From the NCBI RefSeq assembly GCF_007747215.1, contig NZ_CP036273.1, positions 310,001 to 374,000 on the forward strand: a stretch of DNA of 64,000 nucleotides, in the 5' to 3' direction. Of the stretch, positions 10,499 to 20,171 are shown in pieces; positions within the stretch are counted from its first letter, which is position 1; each line of letters begins with the position of its first letter. The stretch comes from Urbifossiella limnaea (lineage in GTDB: Bacteria > Planctomycetota > Planctomycetia > Gemmatales > Gemmataceae). A model generated the notes under the pieces. It ran no database searches and had not been told where the DNA came from. It saw only the letters and a list, made by a program, of their open reading frames with translations. The position numbers and the translations under genes were made by a program.

Positions 10499-12409
10499 CT
10501 ACTGCGACAGCCCGCGCAGGTCGAGCACCAGCGAGCCGATCGGCCGGGCCGAGGCCGGGCCGATCAGGTCGCCGCCGCCGGGCAGCGGCAGGCCCATCTC
10601 CACCGCCACGCACCGCTTCGCGTCGCCGGCCGCCGGGATCAGCCCCCACAGGCTCTCCGTCAGCGCCGACGCCATCTTGTCCTCCGCGGCGCGAACGACG
10701 CCCTGCACCCGGAAGCCCTCGTCGGCGTCGATCACCACCGCCGTGCCCGGTCCCGCCGACACCGCCGCCACCCGGTCGCCCGCCCACCACGCCGCCGTCG
10801 GCTCCGGCGCGTCCGACGGCCAGCGCAGGATCGGCCCCGTCTTCCCCTCCGACATGTGGGCCACGGCCCTCTCCTTCTTGCCGTCGGCGTCCGTCTCGAA
10901 GGCGTACACCACCCGCCCGGCCGGCGACACCGACAGGGCCAGCGACCGGCCCACGTCGCCGCCCAGCTCCGCGACCGCGCTGCCGCCGACGGCGCCGACC
11001 GCGCTCACCGCGTACACCGCGCCGCCGACCGCCACCACCACGCCCTGCCGGTTCGTCGTCACCGCCGTGCCGCGGCCGGCGACCACCTTCCCGGGCGCGG
11101 CCCGCGGCGGCACGAACTCGCCGACCTCCGCCTTCGTCGCCACGTCCCACACGTTCACCACGCCCGCCGTCGTGACCGTGACGACCTTGTCCGGCGGCTG
11201 CGTGAGGTACACCGCCGCCAGCTTCGCCGCCTTGTGCTCCGGCTTGGCCGCGAACGGGTCGAAGGCGTCGAGCTTCTTGGCCTTCTTCTTCACGTCCCAC
11301 ACGGTGACGCGGCCGGTGGTACGGTTGCCGATGGCGAACGTGCCGGCGTCGGCGGACAGGTCGCAGGCCGGGTCGGCGGCGCCGTCGCCGTCGGCCTCCA
11401 CCTTCGCCGTCTCGCGGCCGCTGTCGGCGCTGAATAGCGTCAGCGTGATCTTCTCGCCGGCCCCCTGGAACCCGGCCGCCGACCGCCACGCCACGCCGAT
11501 CTCGGCGTCGCGCACGCCGGGCGGGAAGAAGCGGCGCACCTCGGCGAACGGCACCGCCAGCGGCACCGGGTTGGACGCCGGCGCGGCCGGGTCCTTCGGC
11601 GCCGCCGGCCGCGGCGGGAACGTCAGCGGCTTCCCCGCCGGCAGCGCCAGCATCGCCCCGCTGCCGCCCTTCGAGCCCTTCGTCCCCTTCCCGACCCCCG
11701 GCGGCGTGGTCCCCTTCGAGCCCTTCGTCTCCTTGCCCTTGGCCGGCGGCTCCTCCTTCTCCGGCGGCGGGGGCGTCGGCTCGTTCGGCGGCGGGTCGAG
11801 CTTCTTCTCGTTCTTGCCGTCGCCCTTCGCCACCTCGCCGGGCTTGGTGTTGGCGAGGTAGACGAGCACGCCGGCCACGACGCCGCCGGCGACCAGCGCG
11901 AACACCGCCGCCGCGACGGCGATCTTGATCAGCCCGCTCCCGCCGCTCGCCTTGGGCTTCTTCCGCGGCGCGGGGGCGGCGTCCTCGTCGTCCGCGTCGC
12001 GCGGCTTGCGGGCGGCCTTCGGCGCGGCGGCGGGGGTGAACGAGAACGGGTCGCCGGCGTCGGCGGCCTTCGCCGGCGCCGCCGAGAACGCGAACGGGTC
12101 GGCGGGCGGGTCGTCGGCCACCGCGGCGGGGAGCGGCTCGTCGTCGGCGACCGACGCGGGGAGCGGTTCGTCGTCGTCCACGGCGGTGGCGGAGGGGATG
12201 TCCTCTTCGGGCGGCGGGGGCGGCTTCAGGGCGGGCGCGGGGGCGACGGCGCTGAGCTGCTGGCTGTCGCCGACGCTGTCGACGGCGGGCGCGCCGGGGA
12301 TGCGGAACGAGGTGTTGCAGCGCTTGCAGCGGGCCTTCTTGCCGGCCGCGGTGTGGGGCGTCTTGAGGACGGCCTGACACCCCGGGCAGGCGACTTCGAG
12401 GAGCGGCAT
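10499..12409 (-). CDS. membrane protein with MJ0042-like zinc ribbon and WD40-like C-terminus
   Basis: A 636-residue protein of unknown function. The N-terminus has a zinc ribbon with Cys8, Cys11, Cys28 and Cys31 (CPGC and CKRC), of the type found at the start of many planctomycete proteins. It is followed by about 115 acidic, Pro/Ala-rich disordered residues, one transmembrane helix near 156-182, a Lys/Pro/Gly-rich linker, and a C-terminal domain containing VTVWDV and VNVWDV, which look like degenerate WD40 blades. The topology suggests a cytoplasmic zinc ribbon and an external beta-propeller-like part. No enzymatic motif was found. The ATG start places the zinc ribbon directly at the N-terminus. 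Confidence 0.75.
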   Translation of the reverse strand: MPLLEVACPGCQAVLKTPHTAAGKKARCKRCNTSFRIPGAPAVDSVGDSQQLSAVAPAPALKPPPPPEEDIPSATAVDDDEPLPASVADDEPLPAAVADDPPADPFAFSAAPAKAADAGDPFSFTPAAAPKAARKPRDADDEDAAPAPRKKPKASGGSGLIKIAVAAAVFALVAGGVVAGVLVYLANTKPGEVAKGDGKNEKKLDPPPNEPTPPPPEKEEPPAKGKETKGSKGTTPPGVGKGTKGSKGGSGAMLALPAGKPLTFPPRPAAPKDPAAPASNPVPLAVPFAEVRRFFPPGVRDAEIGVAWRSAAGFQGAGEKITLTLFSADSGRETAKVEADGDGAADPACDLSADAGTFAIGNRTTGRVTVWDVKKKAKKLDAFDPFAAKPEHKAAKLAAVYLTQPPDKVVTVTTAGVVNVWDVATKAEVGEFVPPRAAPGKVVAGRGTAVTTNRQGVVVAVGGAVYAVSAVGAVGGSAVAELGGDVGRSLALSVSPAGRVVYAFETDADGKKERAVAHMSEGKTGPILRWPSDAPEPTAAWWAGDRVAAVSAGPGTAVVIDADEGFRVQGVVRAAEDKMASALTESLWGLIPAAGDAKRCVAVEMGLPLPGGGDLIGPASARPIGSLVLDLRGLSQ

Positions 12410-12471
12410 GCGGCACCCGGCACGACGACTGGAGGCGAGTATTTTCTAGCCTACACGCCCGCCGCACGAGA

Positions 12472-12546
12472 GGGAATGACGAATGACGAATGACGAATGA
12501 CGAACACCGCGGGTCGTCATTCGTCATTCGTCATTCGTCATTCCCC
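12472..12546. repeat. GAATGAC-heptamer palindrome, copy 1
   Basis: Four tandem GAATGAC heptamers face four inverted copies (GTCATTC) across a short GC-rich loop, giving an almost perfect hairpin with arms of about 30 bp. It sits in a divergent gap, so it is not acting as a terminator there. A second, modified copy is at 37925. Confidence 0.85.
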
Positions 12547-12550
12547 GGGG

Positions 12551-12556
12551 TATCCT
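12551..12556 (+). promoter_or_regulatory. candidate -10 box of the secreted amidohydrolase gene
   Basis: GGTATCCT with hexamer TATCCT lies 25 bp before the ATG and just after the GAATGAC palindrome. It is followed by GGAG as a ribosome-binding site. Confidence 0.4.
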
Positions 12557-12581
12557 CACCGCACGCCCCCCGGAGGCTCCC

Positions 12582-13898
12582 ATGTCCCGCGCCGCCCTCC
12601 TCCTCGCGCTGCTCGCCGCCGCCGCGCCCGCCGGGCCGGCCGTCTTCCCCGCCGGGTGGACCACCCACGCCCCGCGCGACGAGATCCGCCCGGCCTTCTC
12701 CTACGACCCCGCCGGCGGGCCGAAGAAGGACGGCAGCTTCGTCATCACCCACGACCGCCGCGACGGCCTGCACGGCTGGGTGCAGAAGGCGGTCCCCGTG
12801 GACGGCGGCAAGCACTACCGGTTCCACGCGGTGCGGAAGGCGACCGGCGTCGAGGTGCCGCGGCGGAGCGTCGTGGCCCGCGTCCTGTGGCAGGACGCCG
12901 CCGGCCGCGGCGTGCCGATGAGCGAGCCCGCCCCGAAGGGCTACCTCGTCGGCTTCACCGGCCGCGCCGAGGCCGAGCACCCGACCGACAAGCCGACCCG
13001 CCCCGACGGCTGGACCGAGGTGTCCGACACCTACCAGGCGCCGGCGAAGGCCGCCCGCGCCGTCGTGGAGCTCGGCCTGCAGTGGGCGCCGGGCGGCAAG
13101 GTGGAGTGGGCCGACGTGTCGTTCGCGGCGGTGCCGGCCCCCGCGCCGCGGACGGTGCGGCTGGCGACGGTTCACTACAAGCCGACGGGCAAGTCCGCCC
13201 GCCAGAACTGCGAGGAGTACGCGCCGTTCATCGCCGAGGCCGCGAAGAAGAAGGCCGACCTCGTGGTGCTCGGCGAGACGATCACGTACGTCGGCGTCGG
13301 CAAGTCGTTCGCCGACCTGGCGGAGCCGGTCCCGGGGCCGAGCACGAAGCGGTTCGGCGAGCTGGCGAAGGCGCACGGCCTGTACATCGCCGTGGGCCTC
13401 GTCGAGCGCGACCGGCACCTCGTCTACAACGTGTGCGTGCTGATCGGCCCGGACGGCGCGGTGGTCGGCAAGTACCGGAAGGTGTGCCTGCCGCGCGGCG
13501 AGGTCGAGGCGGGGATCGCGCCGGGGAGCGAGTACCCGGTGTTCGACACGCGGTTCGGCAAGGTGGGGCTGATGGTGTGTTACGACGGCTTCTTCCCCGA
13601 GGTGGCGCGGGAGCTGAGCAACCGCGGGGCGGAGGTGATCGCGTGGCCGGTGTGGGGCTGCAACCCCGACCTGGCCGCGGCGCGGGCGTGCGAGAACCAC
13701 GTGTACGTGGTGAGCAGTACGTACGAGGACGTGTCGCGGAACTGGATGATTTCGGCGGTGTACGACCACGACGGCCGGCCGCTGGCACAGGCCCGCGCGT
13801 GGGGCACGGTGGCCGTCGCCGAGGTGGACCTGGGACGCCGGCTGCGGTGGAACAGCCTGGGCGACTTCAAGGGCGAGCTGCCGCGGCACCGGCCGTGA
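12582..13898 (+). CDS. secreted carbon-nitrogen hydrolase (nitrilase superfamily)
   Basis: A 438-residue protein with a signal peptide (about residues 1-20), an N-terminal beta-sandwich-like region to about residue 190, and a C-terminal nitrilase-fold domain. The catalytic triad is visible: Glu232 in [10 protein letters not shown], Lys300 in KYRKVCLP, and Cys333 in [10 protein letters not shown]. Members hydrolyse amides, nitriles or N-carbamoyl groups; the substrate cannot be inferred. The export signal and extra N-terminal domain are unusual, since most nitrilases are cytoplasmic. A GGAG ribosome-binding site precedes the ATG. It is convergent with the isomerase-like gene, with a large nested palindrome between them. 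Confidence 0.88.
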   Translation: MSRAALLLALLAAAAPAGPAVFPAGWTTHAPRDEIRPAFSYDPAGGPKKDGSFVITHDRRDGLHGWVQKAVPVDGGKHYRFHAVRKATGVEVPRRSVVARVLWQDAAGRGVPMSEPAPKGYLVGFTGRAEAEHPTDKPTRPDGWTEVSDTYQAPAKAARAVVELGLQWAPGGKVEWADVSFAAVPAPAPRTVRLATVHYKPTGKSARQNCEEYAPFIAEAAKKKADLVVLGETITYVGVGKSFADLAEPVPGPSTKRFGELAKAHGLYIAVGLVERDRHLVYNVCVLIGPDGAVVGKYRKVCLPRGEVEAGIAPGSEYPVFDTRFGKVGLMVCYDGFFPEVARELSNRGAEVIAWPVWGCNPDLAAARACENHVYVVSSTYEDVSRNWMISAVYDHDGRPLAQARAWGTVAVAEVDLGRRLRWNSLGDFKGELPRHRP

Positions 13899-13910
13899 GG
13901 CCGTGAGTGA

Positions 13911-14105
13911 TTTCAGGCCGAAGGCCTGACAGCCCTCAGCCCAGGGCAACGCCCTGGGAAGGCGGCACGAAGCACCCCGCAGGCTGAAGGCCTGCGAGCC
14001 GGCTCGCAGGCCTTCAGCCTGCAATGAACACCAACCCCGTACCCAGGGCGGCGGCCCTCCGGGCCTTGCCCTGGGCTGAGGGCTGTCACCCCTTCGGGGT
14101 GAAAA
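13911..14105. repeat. large nested palindromic repeat, copy 1
   Basis: A central perfect 42-bp palindrome (13980-14021, beginning CAGGCTGAAGGCCTGCGAGC) is flanked by outer arms that also pair with each other: CAGCCCTCAGCCCAGGGC on the left and GCCCTGGGCTGAGGGCTG on the right. Local hairpins (GGCCGAAGGCC, CCCCTTCGGGG) lie at the ends. The same centre and arms recur at 50605-50817. It occupies almost the whole gap between two convergent genes. Confidence 0.88.
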
Positions 14106-14114
14106 CCAGCGGCC

Positions 14115-15032
14115 TCACCCGAAGTACCGCCCGAGGAAGTTCCGACTCTGCCGCAGCGCCCGCTGGCGGTCGGCGAGCGAGCCCTCGTAGGCGCGGTCCT
14201 CGACCTCGACGCACACCGGGCCGCTGTACCCCGCGTCCGTCAGCGCGGCGAAGAACTCGCCCCAGTTCACGTCGCCGAGGCCCGGCAGCTTCGGCACGTG
14301 CCAGCCGAGGCCGAGCGCCCCCACCTCGTACAGCCGCTCGCGGTCGATCCGCTCGTCCTTGGCGTGGACGTGGACGAGGTGCCGGCCGAACTCGCGCACG
14401 GCCCGGCCGCAGTCCACGAACTGCCACACCAGGTGCGACGGGTCGAAGTTCAGCCCCACCGTGCCGGGCGAAATCGCGTCGAACGTGCGGAACAGCTCGC
14501 GCCACACGGCCGGGGTGGTGGCGAGGTTCTTGCCGCCCGGCCACTCGTCCTCCGTGAACAGCATCGGGCAGTGCTCGATGCCGAGCCGCACCCCCGCCGC
14601 CTTCGCTTCCTTCACCAGCGGCGCCCACACGTCGGCGACTTCCGCGAGGCTCTTGCTCATCGACTTGGCGGGGTCGCGGCCGATGAACGTGTTCACCACG
14701 GTCACGCCGATCATGGGCGCGGCGCGGATGAGCTTGCGGAGGTGGTCGGCGACGCGGCCGCGGTGCTCGGGGTCGGGGTCGAGCGGGTTCGGGTAGTAGC
14801 CGAGGCCCGACACCTTCACGCCGTGGATGCGGAGCAGCTCGCGGACCTCGGCGGCGCGGGCGGGGGTGAAGTCGGACACGTCGAGGTGGGTGACGCCGGC
14901 GTACCGGCGGTCGGCCTTGCCGGGCGGCCAGCACATGAGTTCGACGACCGGGAAGCCCTCGTCGGCGGCGAACGCGAGGACTTCTTCGAGCGGCAGGTCG
15001 TGGAGGACGGCGGACACGAACCCGAGTTGCAT
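14115..15032 (-). CDS. sugar phosphate isomerase/epimerase-like TIM-barrel protein
   Basis: A 305-residue cytoplasmic protein of the xylose-isomerase-like (AP endonuclease 2 fold) family. Metal-ligand motifs expected for the fold are seen: GIEHCPM (Glu), LNFDPSHL (Asp and His), HVHAKD (His), and a C-terminal VCVEVED (Glu). Length is usual for the family. Such proteins isomerise or epimerise sugars or polyols, often in inositol-like catabolism; the substrate is not known. A GGAGG ribosome-binding site precedes the ATG at a normal distance, with GGTACGCT as a possible -10 box further up. It stands alone, divergent from ileS. Confidence 0.88.
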   Translation of the reverse strand: MQLGFVSAVLHDLPLEEVLAFAADEGFPVVELMCWPPGKADRRYAGVTHLDVSDFTPARAAEVRELLRIHGVKVSGLGYYPNPLDPDPEHRGRVADHLRKLIRAAPMIGVTVVNTFIGRDPAKSMSKSLAEVADVWAPLVKEAKAAGVRLGIEHCPMLFTEDEWPGGKNLATTPAVWRELFRTFDAISPGTVGLNFDPSHLVWQFVDCGRAVREFGRHLVHVHAKDERIDRERLYEVGALGLGWHVPKLPGLGDVNWGEFFAALTDAGYSGPVCVEVEDRAYEGSLADRQRALRQSRNFLGRYFG

Positions 15033-15139
15033 GGGGCGCCTCCGGGGTGCGGCGCCGTCAGCGTACCCGCCGGCCGCGCGGGTGTCACGCCCCGAGTTCG
15101 CGGATCGGCCCGCGACCCCGCCGGCGGCGGTGCGGTCCG

Positions 15140-15145
15140 TAAACT
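15140..15145 (+). promoter_or_regulatory. candidate -10 box of ileS
   Basis: TAAACT is the only AT-rich hexamer in the short gap before ileS and lies 30 bp ahead of the GTG start. A CGAGGAG ribosome-binding site follows it. The -35 is not recognisable. Confidence 0.3.
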
Positions 15146-15175
15146 ACCTCACCCGCCCGCGCCGAGGAGCCGTCC

Positions 15176-18100
15176 GTGCCCGCGAGTCCGTTTGCCCGCG
15201 TCGAGACCCAGAACGTCGACTTCCCCGCCCTCGAGCGCGCCATCCTGAAGTTCTGGGACGACAACCGCATCTTCGAGCAGCGCCGCGCCAGGAACGCCGG
15301 CCAGAAGAAGTGGAGCTTCCTCGACGGCCCCATCACCGCGAACAACCCGATGGGCGTGCACCACGCCTGGGGGCGCACGTACAAGGACGCCTACAACCGC
15401 TACTTCGCCATGACCGGCCACGACCTCCGCTACCAGAACGGCTTCGACTGCCAGGGGCTGTGGGTGGAAGTCGAGGTCGAGAAGGAACTGAAGCTGCGCA
15501 GCAAGCGCGACATCGAGAGCCTCGTCCCCGGCGACACCGACGCCAGCATCGACACGTTCGTGCAGGCCTGCAAGGACCGCGTCAACAAGTTCGCGCGCGT
15601 GCAGACCGAGCAGAGCATCCGCCTCGGCTACTGGATGGACTGGGACCGCACCGACGCCGACTGGGCGAAGAGCCCGGACGAGCGGAAGTCGTACTTCACG
15701 ATGGCGGAGCGGAACAACTACACGATCTGGTCGTTCCTCAAGAAGTGCCACGGCAAGGGGCTCGTCTACCGCGGCTACGACGTGATGCCGTGGTGCGGCC
15801 GCTGCGGCGTCGGCATTTCCGAGCAGGAGATGAAGGAGGGCTACAAGCTCACCGAGCACAAGAGCGCGTTCGTGAAGCTGCCCATCAAGGGGCGGCCCGG
15901 CGAGAATCTGCTGGTGTGGACGACGACGCCGTGGACGCTGACCAGCAACGTCGGCGCCGCGGTGAACCCGGAGCTGGTGTACCTGAAGGTGCAGCTCAAG
16001 GGCGAGGTGTACTACGTCTCGAAGGGCGCGTTCAAGCTCGACCGCATGGCCGGCGGCGCGGAGGAGGAAGGTGAAGAGACGGGCAAGAAGGGGAAGCGCC
16101 CCTGGCTCGACGGCGTGCCGCACCTCAACAGCATCGAGCAGCACTTCAAGGCGAAGGCCGGCAAGGACGGCTACGAGGTCGTGGGAGAAGTGAAGGGCGC
16201 CGAGCTGGTGGGGCTCGAATACGACGGCCCGTTCGACGACCTGCCGGCGCAGCAGCACCCGTTCGGCTTCCCGGCCGAGGTGGCGAAGGTGGTCGAGCAG
16301 CGCGGCTGGTGCCCGCCGAAGCCGGCGATGGAGTGTCACCGCGTTGTCAGCGGCGGCGGCGACGTGACCGACACGGAGGGCACCGGCATCGTCCACACCG
16401 CCCCCGGCTGCGGGCAGATCGACTTCCAGTGGGGCAAGGACAACGGCCTGCCGCCGGTCGCCCCGATCGGCGACGACGGCGTGTTCGTCGAGGGCTTCGG
16501 CACCCTCACGGGGAAGAACGCCGCCGACCCCGCCACCGCCGACGCGGTGTTCGAGCAGCTGAAGGGGAAGGACCGCCTGTTCGCCACGGAGCGCTACGTC
16601 CACCGCTACCCGCACTGCTGGCGCTGCAAGACGGAGCTGCTGTACCGCCTCGTGGACGAGTGGTTCATCGGCATGGGGCCGAAGCAGACCGACGAGGGGT
16701 TCCGCGGCGACATCATGAAGGTGGCGGATCAGGTGACGTTCCTGCCGGAGAGCATCAACGGCCGGGCCCGCGAGCGCGACTGGCTGCGGAACATGGGCGA
16801 CTGGATGATCTCGAAGAAGCGCTACTGGGGGCTCGCGCTGCCGATCTGGGTGGACGAGCAAGACCCCACCGACTTCGAGGTCATCGGCAGCCGCGAGGAG
16901 TTGCAGGCCCGCGCCGTCGAGGGCTGGGACGACTTCGCCGGCCACACGCCGCACCGGCCGTGGGTCGACCGCGTGAAGATCAAGAACCCGCGCACCGGGC
17001 GGCTGATGTCGCGCATCCCGGACGTGGGGAACCCGTGGCTCGACGCCGGCATCGTGGCGTACAGCACGCTGCCGGCCGACTGGCGCCCGGCCGACTTCAT
17101 CACCGAGAGCTTCCCCGGCCAGTTCCGCAACTGGTTCTACGCCCTGCTGGCGATGTCCACGATGATGGGCGAGGGGAAGGAACTGCCGTTCAAGACGCTG
17201 CTCGGGCACGGGTTGGTGCGCGACCAGTTCGGCCACGAGATGCACAAGAGCACGGGCAACTCGATCGAGTTCGTGGCCGCGGCCGACGCCGGCGGCGTGA
17301 CGGTGGACGCGAAGGGTCAGCCGCTGCCGTTCAAGGCGATCGGCGCGGACGTGATGCGGTGGCTGTACTGCCGGTCGAACCCGGCGGCGAACCTGAACTT
17401 CGGCCCCGGCCCGGCGGACGAGGTGCGGGCGAAGTTCGTGCTGAAGCTGTGGAACTGCTACGGTTTCTTCGCCAACTACGCCGCCCTCGACGGCTTCGAC
17501 CCCGCCGTGCCCGCGGTGCCGGTGGCCGAGCGGCCCGACATCGATCGCTGGATCCTGAGCGACCTGCAACTGCTGACGCGGACGGCCCGCGCCGCGTTCG
17601 AGCGGTTCGACGTGATGGCGTTCTGCCTCGCCGCCGAGGAGTTCATCGACGCCAAGCTGAGCAACTGGTACATCCGCCGCACCCGCGACCGCTTCTGGAG
17701 CAACGACGCGACGCTGGACGACACCGGCCGGCGCGACAAGCTCGCGGCGTACCAGACGCTGCACACGGTGCTGAAGGACGTGTGCCGGCTGTGCGCGCCG
17801 GTGGTGCCGTTCGTCACCGAGGTGATGTGGAAGAACCTGGCGGGCACCCCGGCGAGCGTCCACCTGACGGACTACCCGGTCGCCGACGACGCGCTGATGG
17901 ACACCACGCTGTCGCAGGACATGGACGCGGTGCTGCGGATCGTGTCGCTCGGCGGCGCGGCGCGGAACGCCGCGAAGCAGAAGGTCCGTCAGCCGCTCGC
18001 CGAGCTGCGCGTGTCGCCCGGCTCCGACGCCGACCGCCGCGCCGTCGATCGCTTTCCCGGCCTCATCACCGACGAGCTGAACGTGAAGCGCGTGACCCTG

Positions 18101-18646
18101 CACGCGGCGACGGAGCCGATGCTGAAGGCGTCCGCGAAGCTGAACAAGAAGACGGCCGCGGCCAAGCTCGGCCCGAAGCTGAAGGAAGCAGAAGCCGCCC
18201 TCGACGCGCTCGACGGCGCCGCCGTGGACGCGGCGCTGGCGGCGGGCACGTTCGCGCTCGCCGGCGTGGCGCTGGAGCGGGCCGACATCACCATCGGCTA
18301 CCTCGCCCCGGACGGCTGGTTCGGCGTGGTCGATCGCGGCACGCAGGTGATGATCGACGCGCGGCTGACGCCCGAGCTGAAGGCCGAGGGGCTGGCCCGC
18401 GACGTGGTGCGGCTCGTGCAGGACGCCCGCAAGGACGCCGGCCTCGACGTGGCCGACAAGATCGAGCTGCACCTCGGCACCGACGCCGAGCCGCTGCGGG
18501 CCGCCATCGCCGCGCACCGCGACACGATCGCCGGCGAGGTGCAGGCGACGACATGGGCCGACGCGCCGCCGGCCGGCGCGTTCACCCCCGCGGAGCCGCG
18601 CAAGGTGGACGGCCAAACCCTGACCATCGCGCTGCGGAAGGTGTGA
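15176..18646 (+). CDS. ileS: isoleucine--tRNA ligase, divergent form
   Basis: A 1156-residue class I aminoacyl-tRNA synthetase that charges tRNA-Ile. It follows the IleRS layout: a Rossmann fold, CP1 editing domain (WTTTPWTLTSN and GIVHTAPGCGQIDF), catalytic C-terminal half, anticodon-binding helical domain, and a DUF5915-like C-terminus. The signature motifs differ from the classical ones. HIGH is HHAW at residues 62-65, KMSKS is EMHKS at 688-692, and the usual WDCHGLPVE is FDCQGLWVE. The start is GTG with a good GAGGAG ribosome-binding site; no ATG is better placed. Long length with a C-terminal extension places it in the large IleRS group. Confidence 0.93.
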   Translation: MPASPFARVETQNVDFPALERAILKFWDDNRIFEQRRARNAGQKKWSFLDGPITANNPMGVHHAWGRTYKDAYNRYFAMTGHDLRYQNGFDCQGLWVEVEVEKELKLRSKRDIESLVPGDTDASIDTFVQACKDRVNKFARVQTEQSIRLGYWMDWDRTDADWAKSPDERKSYFTMAERNNYTIWSFLKKCHGKGLVYRGYDVMPWCGRCGVGISEQEMKEGYKLTEHKSAFVKLPIKGRPGENLLVWTTTPWTLTSNVGAAVNPELVYLKVQLKGEVYYVSKGAFKLDRMAGGAEEEGEETGKKGKRPWLDGVPHLNSIEQHFKAKAGKDGYEVVGEVKGAELVGLEYDGPFDDLPAQQHPFGFPAEVAKVVEQRGWCPPKPAMECHRVVSGGGDVTDTEGTGIVHTAPGCGQIDFQWGKDNGLPPVAPIGDDGVFVEGFGTLTGKNAADPATADAVFEQLKGKDRLFATERYVHRYPHCWRCKTELLYRLVDEWFIGMGPKQTDEGFRGDIMKVADQVTFLPESINGRARERDWLRNMGDWMISKKRYWGLALPIWVDEQDPTDFEVIGSREELQARAVEGWDDFAGHTPHRPWVDRVKIKNPRTGRLMSRIPDVGNPWLDAGIVAYSTLPADWRPADFITESFPGQFRNWFYALLAMSTMMGEGKELPFKTLLGHGLVRDQFGHEMHKSTGNSIEFVAAADAGGVTVDAKGQPLPFKAIGADVMRWLYCRSNPAANLNFGPGPADEVRAKFVLKLWNCYGFFANYAALDGFDPAVPAVPVAERPDIDRWILSDLQLLTRTARAAFERFDVMAFCLAAEEFIDAKLSNWYIRRTRDRFWSNDATLDDTGRRDKLAAYQTLHTVLKDVCRLCAPVVPFVTEVMWKNLAGTPASVHLTDYPVADDALMDTTLSQDMDAVLRIVSLGGAARNAAKQKVRQPLAELRVSPGSDADRRAVDRFPGLITDELNVKRVTLHAATEPMLKASAKLNKKTAAAKLGPKLKEAEAALDALDGAAVDAALAAGTFALAGVALERADITIGYLAPDGWFGVVDRGTQVMIDARLTPELKAEGLARDVVRLVQDARKDAGLDVADKIELHLGTDAEPLRAAIAAHRDTIAGEVQATTWADAPPAGAFTPAEPRKVDGQTLTIALRKV

Positions 18647-18955
18647 TTTCGTGGGGCCGGCCGAACCTGTTCCCACGTAACCCCTTCCGCGTTTCGTTCG
18701 CCCCGCGGATCGCCGGGACGAACTTTTTTATGAGTCGGTGACATGGTTCCGTGAATCGACCCCCACCGGCCGGAAACAAGAATCCCGGCCCGAGCGTCAG
18801 CCACCCGCGCAACCCCCCCAGTTTCCGCGCCCGGCGCCGATCCCCCGCGGCGCCGGCTCAACCGGCGTGCCCCATCCGTCCGATACCCCCATCAGACACG
18901 GACGTCGGTCGGGGTCAAGGACGACCCCCGCATTCGGCCGTCACGGAGGCCAGCC
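18647..18955. other. 309-bp gap with no gene, holding a shared 55-bp element
   Basis: No credible reading frame with a ribosome-binding site is seen. The recognisable content is the 55-bp element at 18721-18775 that recurs at 42284, and C-rich sequence up to the next gene. A promoter for the next gene probably lies in the last 100 bp, but no convincing -10 box was found. Confidence 0.5.
18721..18775 (+). repeat. shared 55-bp element, copy A
   Basis: Starts AACTTTTTTATGAGTCGGTG, continues ACATG, TTCCG, ATCGACCCCC and ends CCGGCCGGAA. It is nearly identical over its whole length to 42284-42338. TTCCG and CGGAA can pair to form a weak stem over a C-rich loop. Here it has the same orientation as the genes around it, whereas copy B is opposite to its neighbours. 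No function is recognised. Confidence 0.75.
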
Positions 18956-20146
18956 ATGACGCGGTGGATCGGCAAGCGCGGGTTGTGGGGCGTGGTGGCG
19001 GCGGGCGCCGTCGCCGGCGGGGCGTTCGCCACCGAGCCCGGCGACGTGGTCACCTTCAAGGAAGGTAACAAGGACCGCAAGGTCACCGTCACCAAAGTCA
19101 ACAAGAAGGCCGACGGCTCGGTCGAGGTGACCGGCAAGGACGCCTCGGGCGAGGTGACGAGTTGGGTCGAAGGCCCGGCCGCCGCCGCCGCCAAGGCCGC
19201 GACGCCGGGCAAGGCGACGGCCCCCGCGGCGCCCGTCACGCCGCCGGCGCTGCCGAAGGCCAAGGCCCGCGCCGAAGACCCGATGGGCGCGCCGACGGCG
19301 CCGATGCCGGAGACGGCGGCGGAGCGCGAGCGGCGGCTGTTCAACGGCAAGTTCTTCGGCCGCGACACGCCCGCGCCCACCCCCGCGGCCGCCGCCGGCA
19401 CGACCGCCCCGCAGATCGCGGAGGCCGGCGAGCCGAAGGCCAAGCCCGGGCTGCTGAACCGCATCTTCGGCAAGAAGTCGGCCCCGGTGCCGGCGGCGAT
19501 GCCCGGCCCGGCCGTCACCACGCCGACGGCCGCCGCCCCCGCGGCGAAGGCCGCCCCGACCGCGGTCGAGCCGAAGGTGGCGGCGCCGGTCCGCCCCGCG
19601 CCCGCGGCCGCGCCGCCGGTGAAGGCCGCGGCGCCGGTGCCGACGCCGTCGATCCCGGTGCCGATGCCGCTCCCGGCGACGCGGCCCGCGCCGGTGGCCG
19701 TGCCGGTGCCGCAGCCGCTGCCGCCGGTGGTGCCGCTGCCGACGATCCCCGGCGTCCCGCAGTCGGCCCGGCCGGGCGAGCCGGTCCACGTCGTGCTGCC
19801 GGTCGGGTACGTGCCGCCGGAGGTGGCGATGGCCGACGACGTGCGGCCGTTCGCGGGCACGCTCCGCGACGGCGGCTCGGCGGTGCGCGACCGGCTCCTC
19901 GCGGCGAAGGGGCTGGCCGACGGCCGCCACGGCTCGACGGACCAGGTGAAGGCGATGCTGTTCGCCGCGGCGCAGCGCGACCCGGCCGCGACGGTGCGGG
20001 CGGCGTGCGTCGACCACCTGGTGCGGCTCGGGTACTACCACCCGGACTTCATGAGCCACCTGAACCGGCTCGCGGAGGGCGCCGCCGGCGAGGAGCGCGA
20101 CGCCGCCCGCGCCGGCCTGGCGAAGATGACGCCGCGCCGGTGGTGA
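18956..20146 (+). CDS. secreted Pro/Ala-rich protein of unknown function
   Basis: A 396-residue protein with an N-terminal signal peptide (about residues 1-25). A small beta-type segment follows (GDVVTFKEGNKDRKVTVTKV), then about 200 residues that are very rich in Ala and Pro and likely disordered, and a C-terminal domain of about 110 residues. The C-terminal domain resembles HEAT-type helical repeats (VKAMLFAAAQRDPAATVRAA, VDHLVRLGYY). No catalytic motif is visible. The layout suggests an envelope scaffold or adaptor. It is monocistronic: a strong hairpin terminator follows. The start ATG is preceded by GGAGG at good spacing. Confidence 0.7.
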   Translation: MTRWIGKRGLWGVVAAGAVAGGAFATEPGDVVTFKEGNKDRKVTVTKVNKKADGSVEVTGKDASGEVTSWVEGPAAAAAKAATPGKATAPAAPVTPPALPKAKARAEDPMGAPTAPMPETAAERERRLFNGKFFGRDTPAPTPAAAAGTTAPQIAEAGEPKAKPGLLNRIFGKKSAPVPAAMPGPAVTTPTAAAPAAKAAPTAVEPKVAAPVRPAPAAAPPVKAAAPVPTPSIPVPMPLPATRPAPVAVPVPQPLPPVVPLPTIPGVPQSARPGEPVHVVLPVGYVPPEVAMADDVRPFAGTLRDGGSAVRDRLLAAKGLADGRHGSTDQVKAMLFAAAQRDPAATVRAACVDHLVRLGYYHPDFMSHLNRLAEGAAGEERDAARAGLAKMTPRRW

Positions 20147-20171
20147 GCGGCCCGTTCCGGCCCTCAATAAC

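Noticed and set aside
12472-12546. Possible CRISPR array (tandem short repeats)
   Set aside because: Units are 7 bp, adjacent without spacers, and arranged as an inverted repeat.
18647-18812. Small minus-strand peptide gene over the 55-bp element, since both copies encode a similar CHRLIKK peptide
   Set aside because: The similarity follows from the DNA identity; no start with a ribosome-binding site is seen and the frames diverge outside the element.
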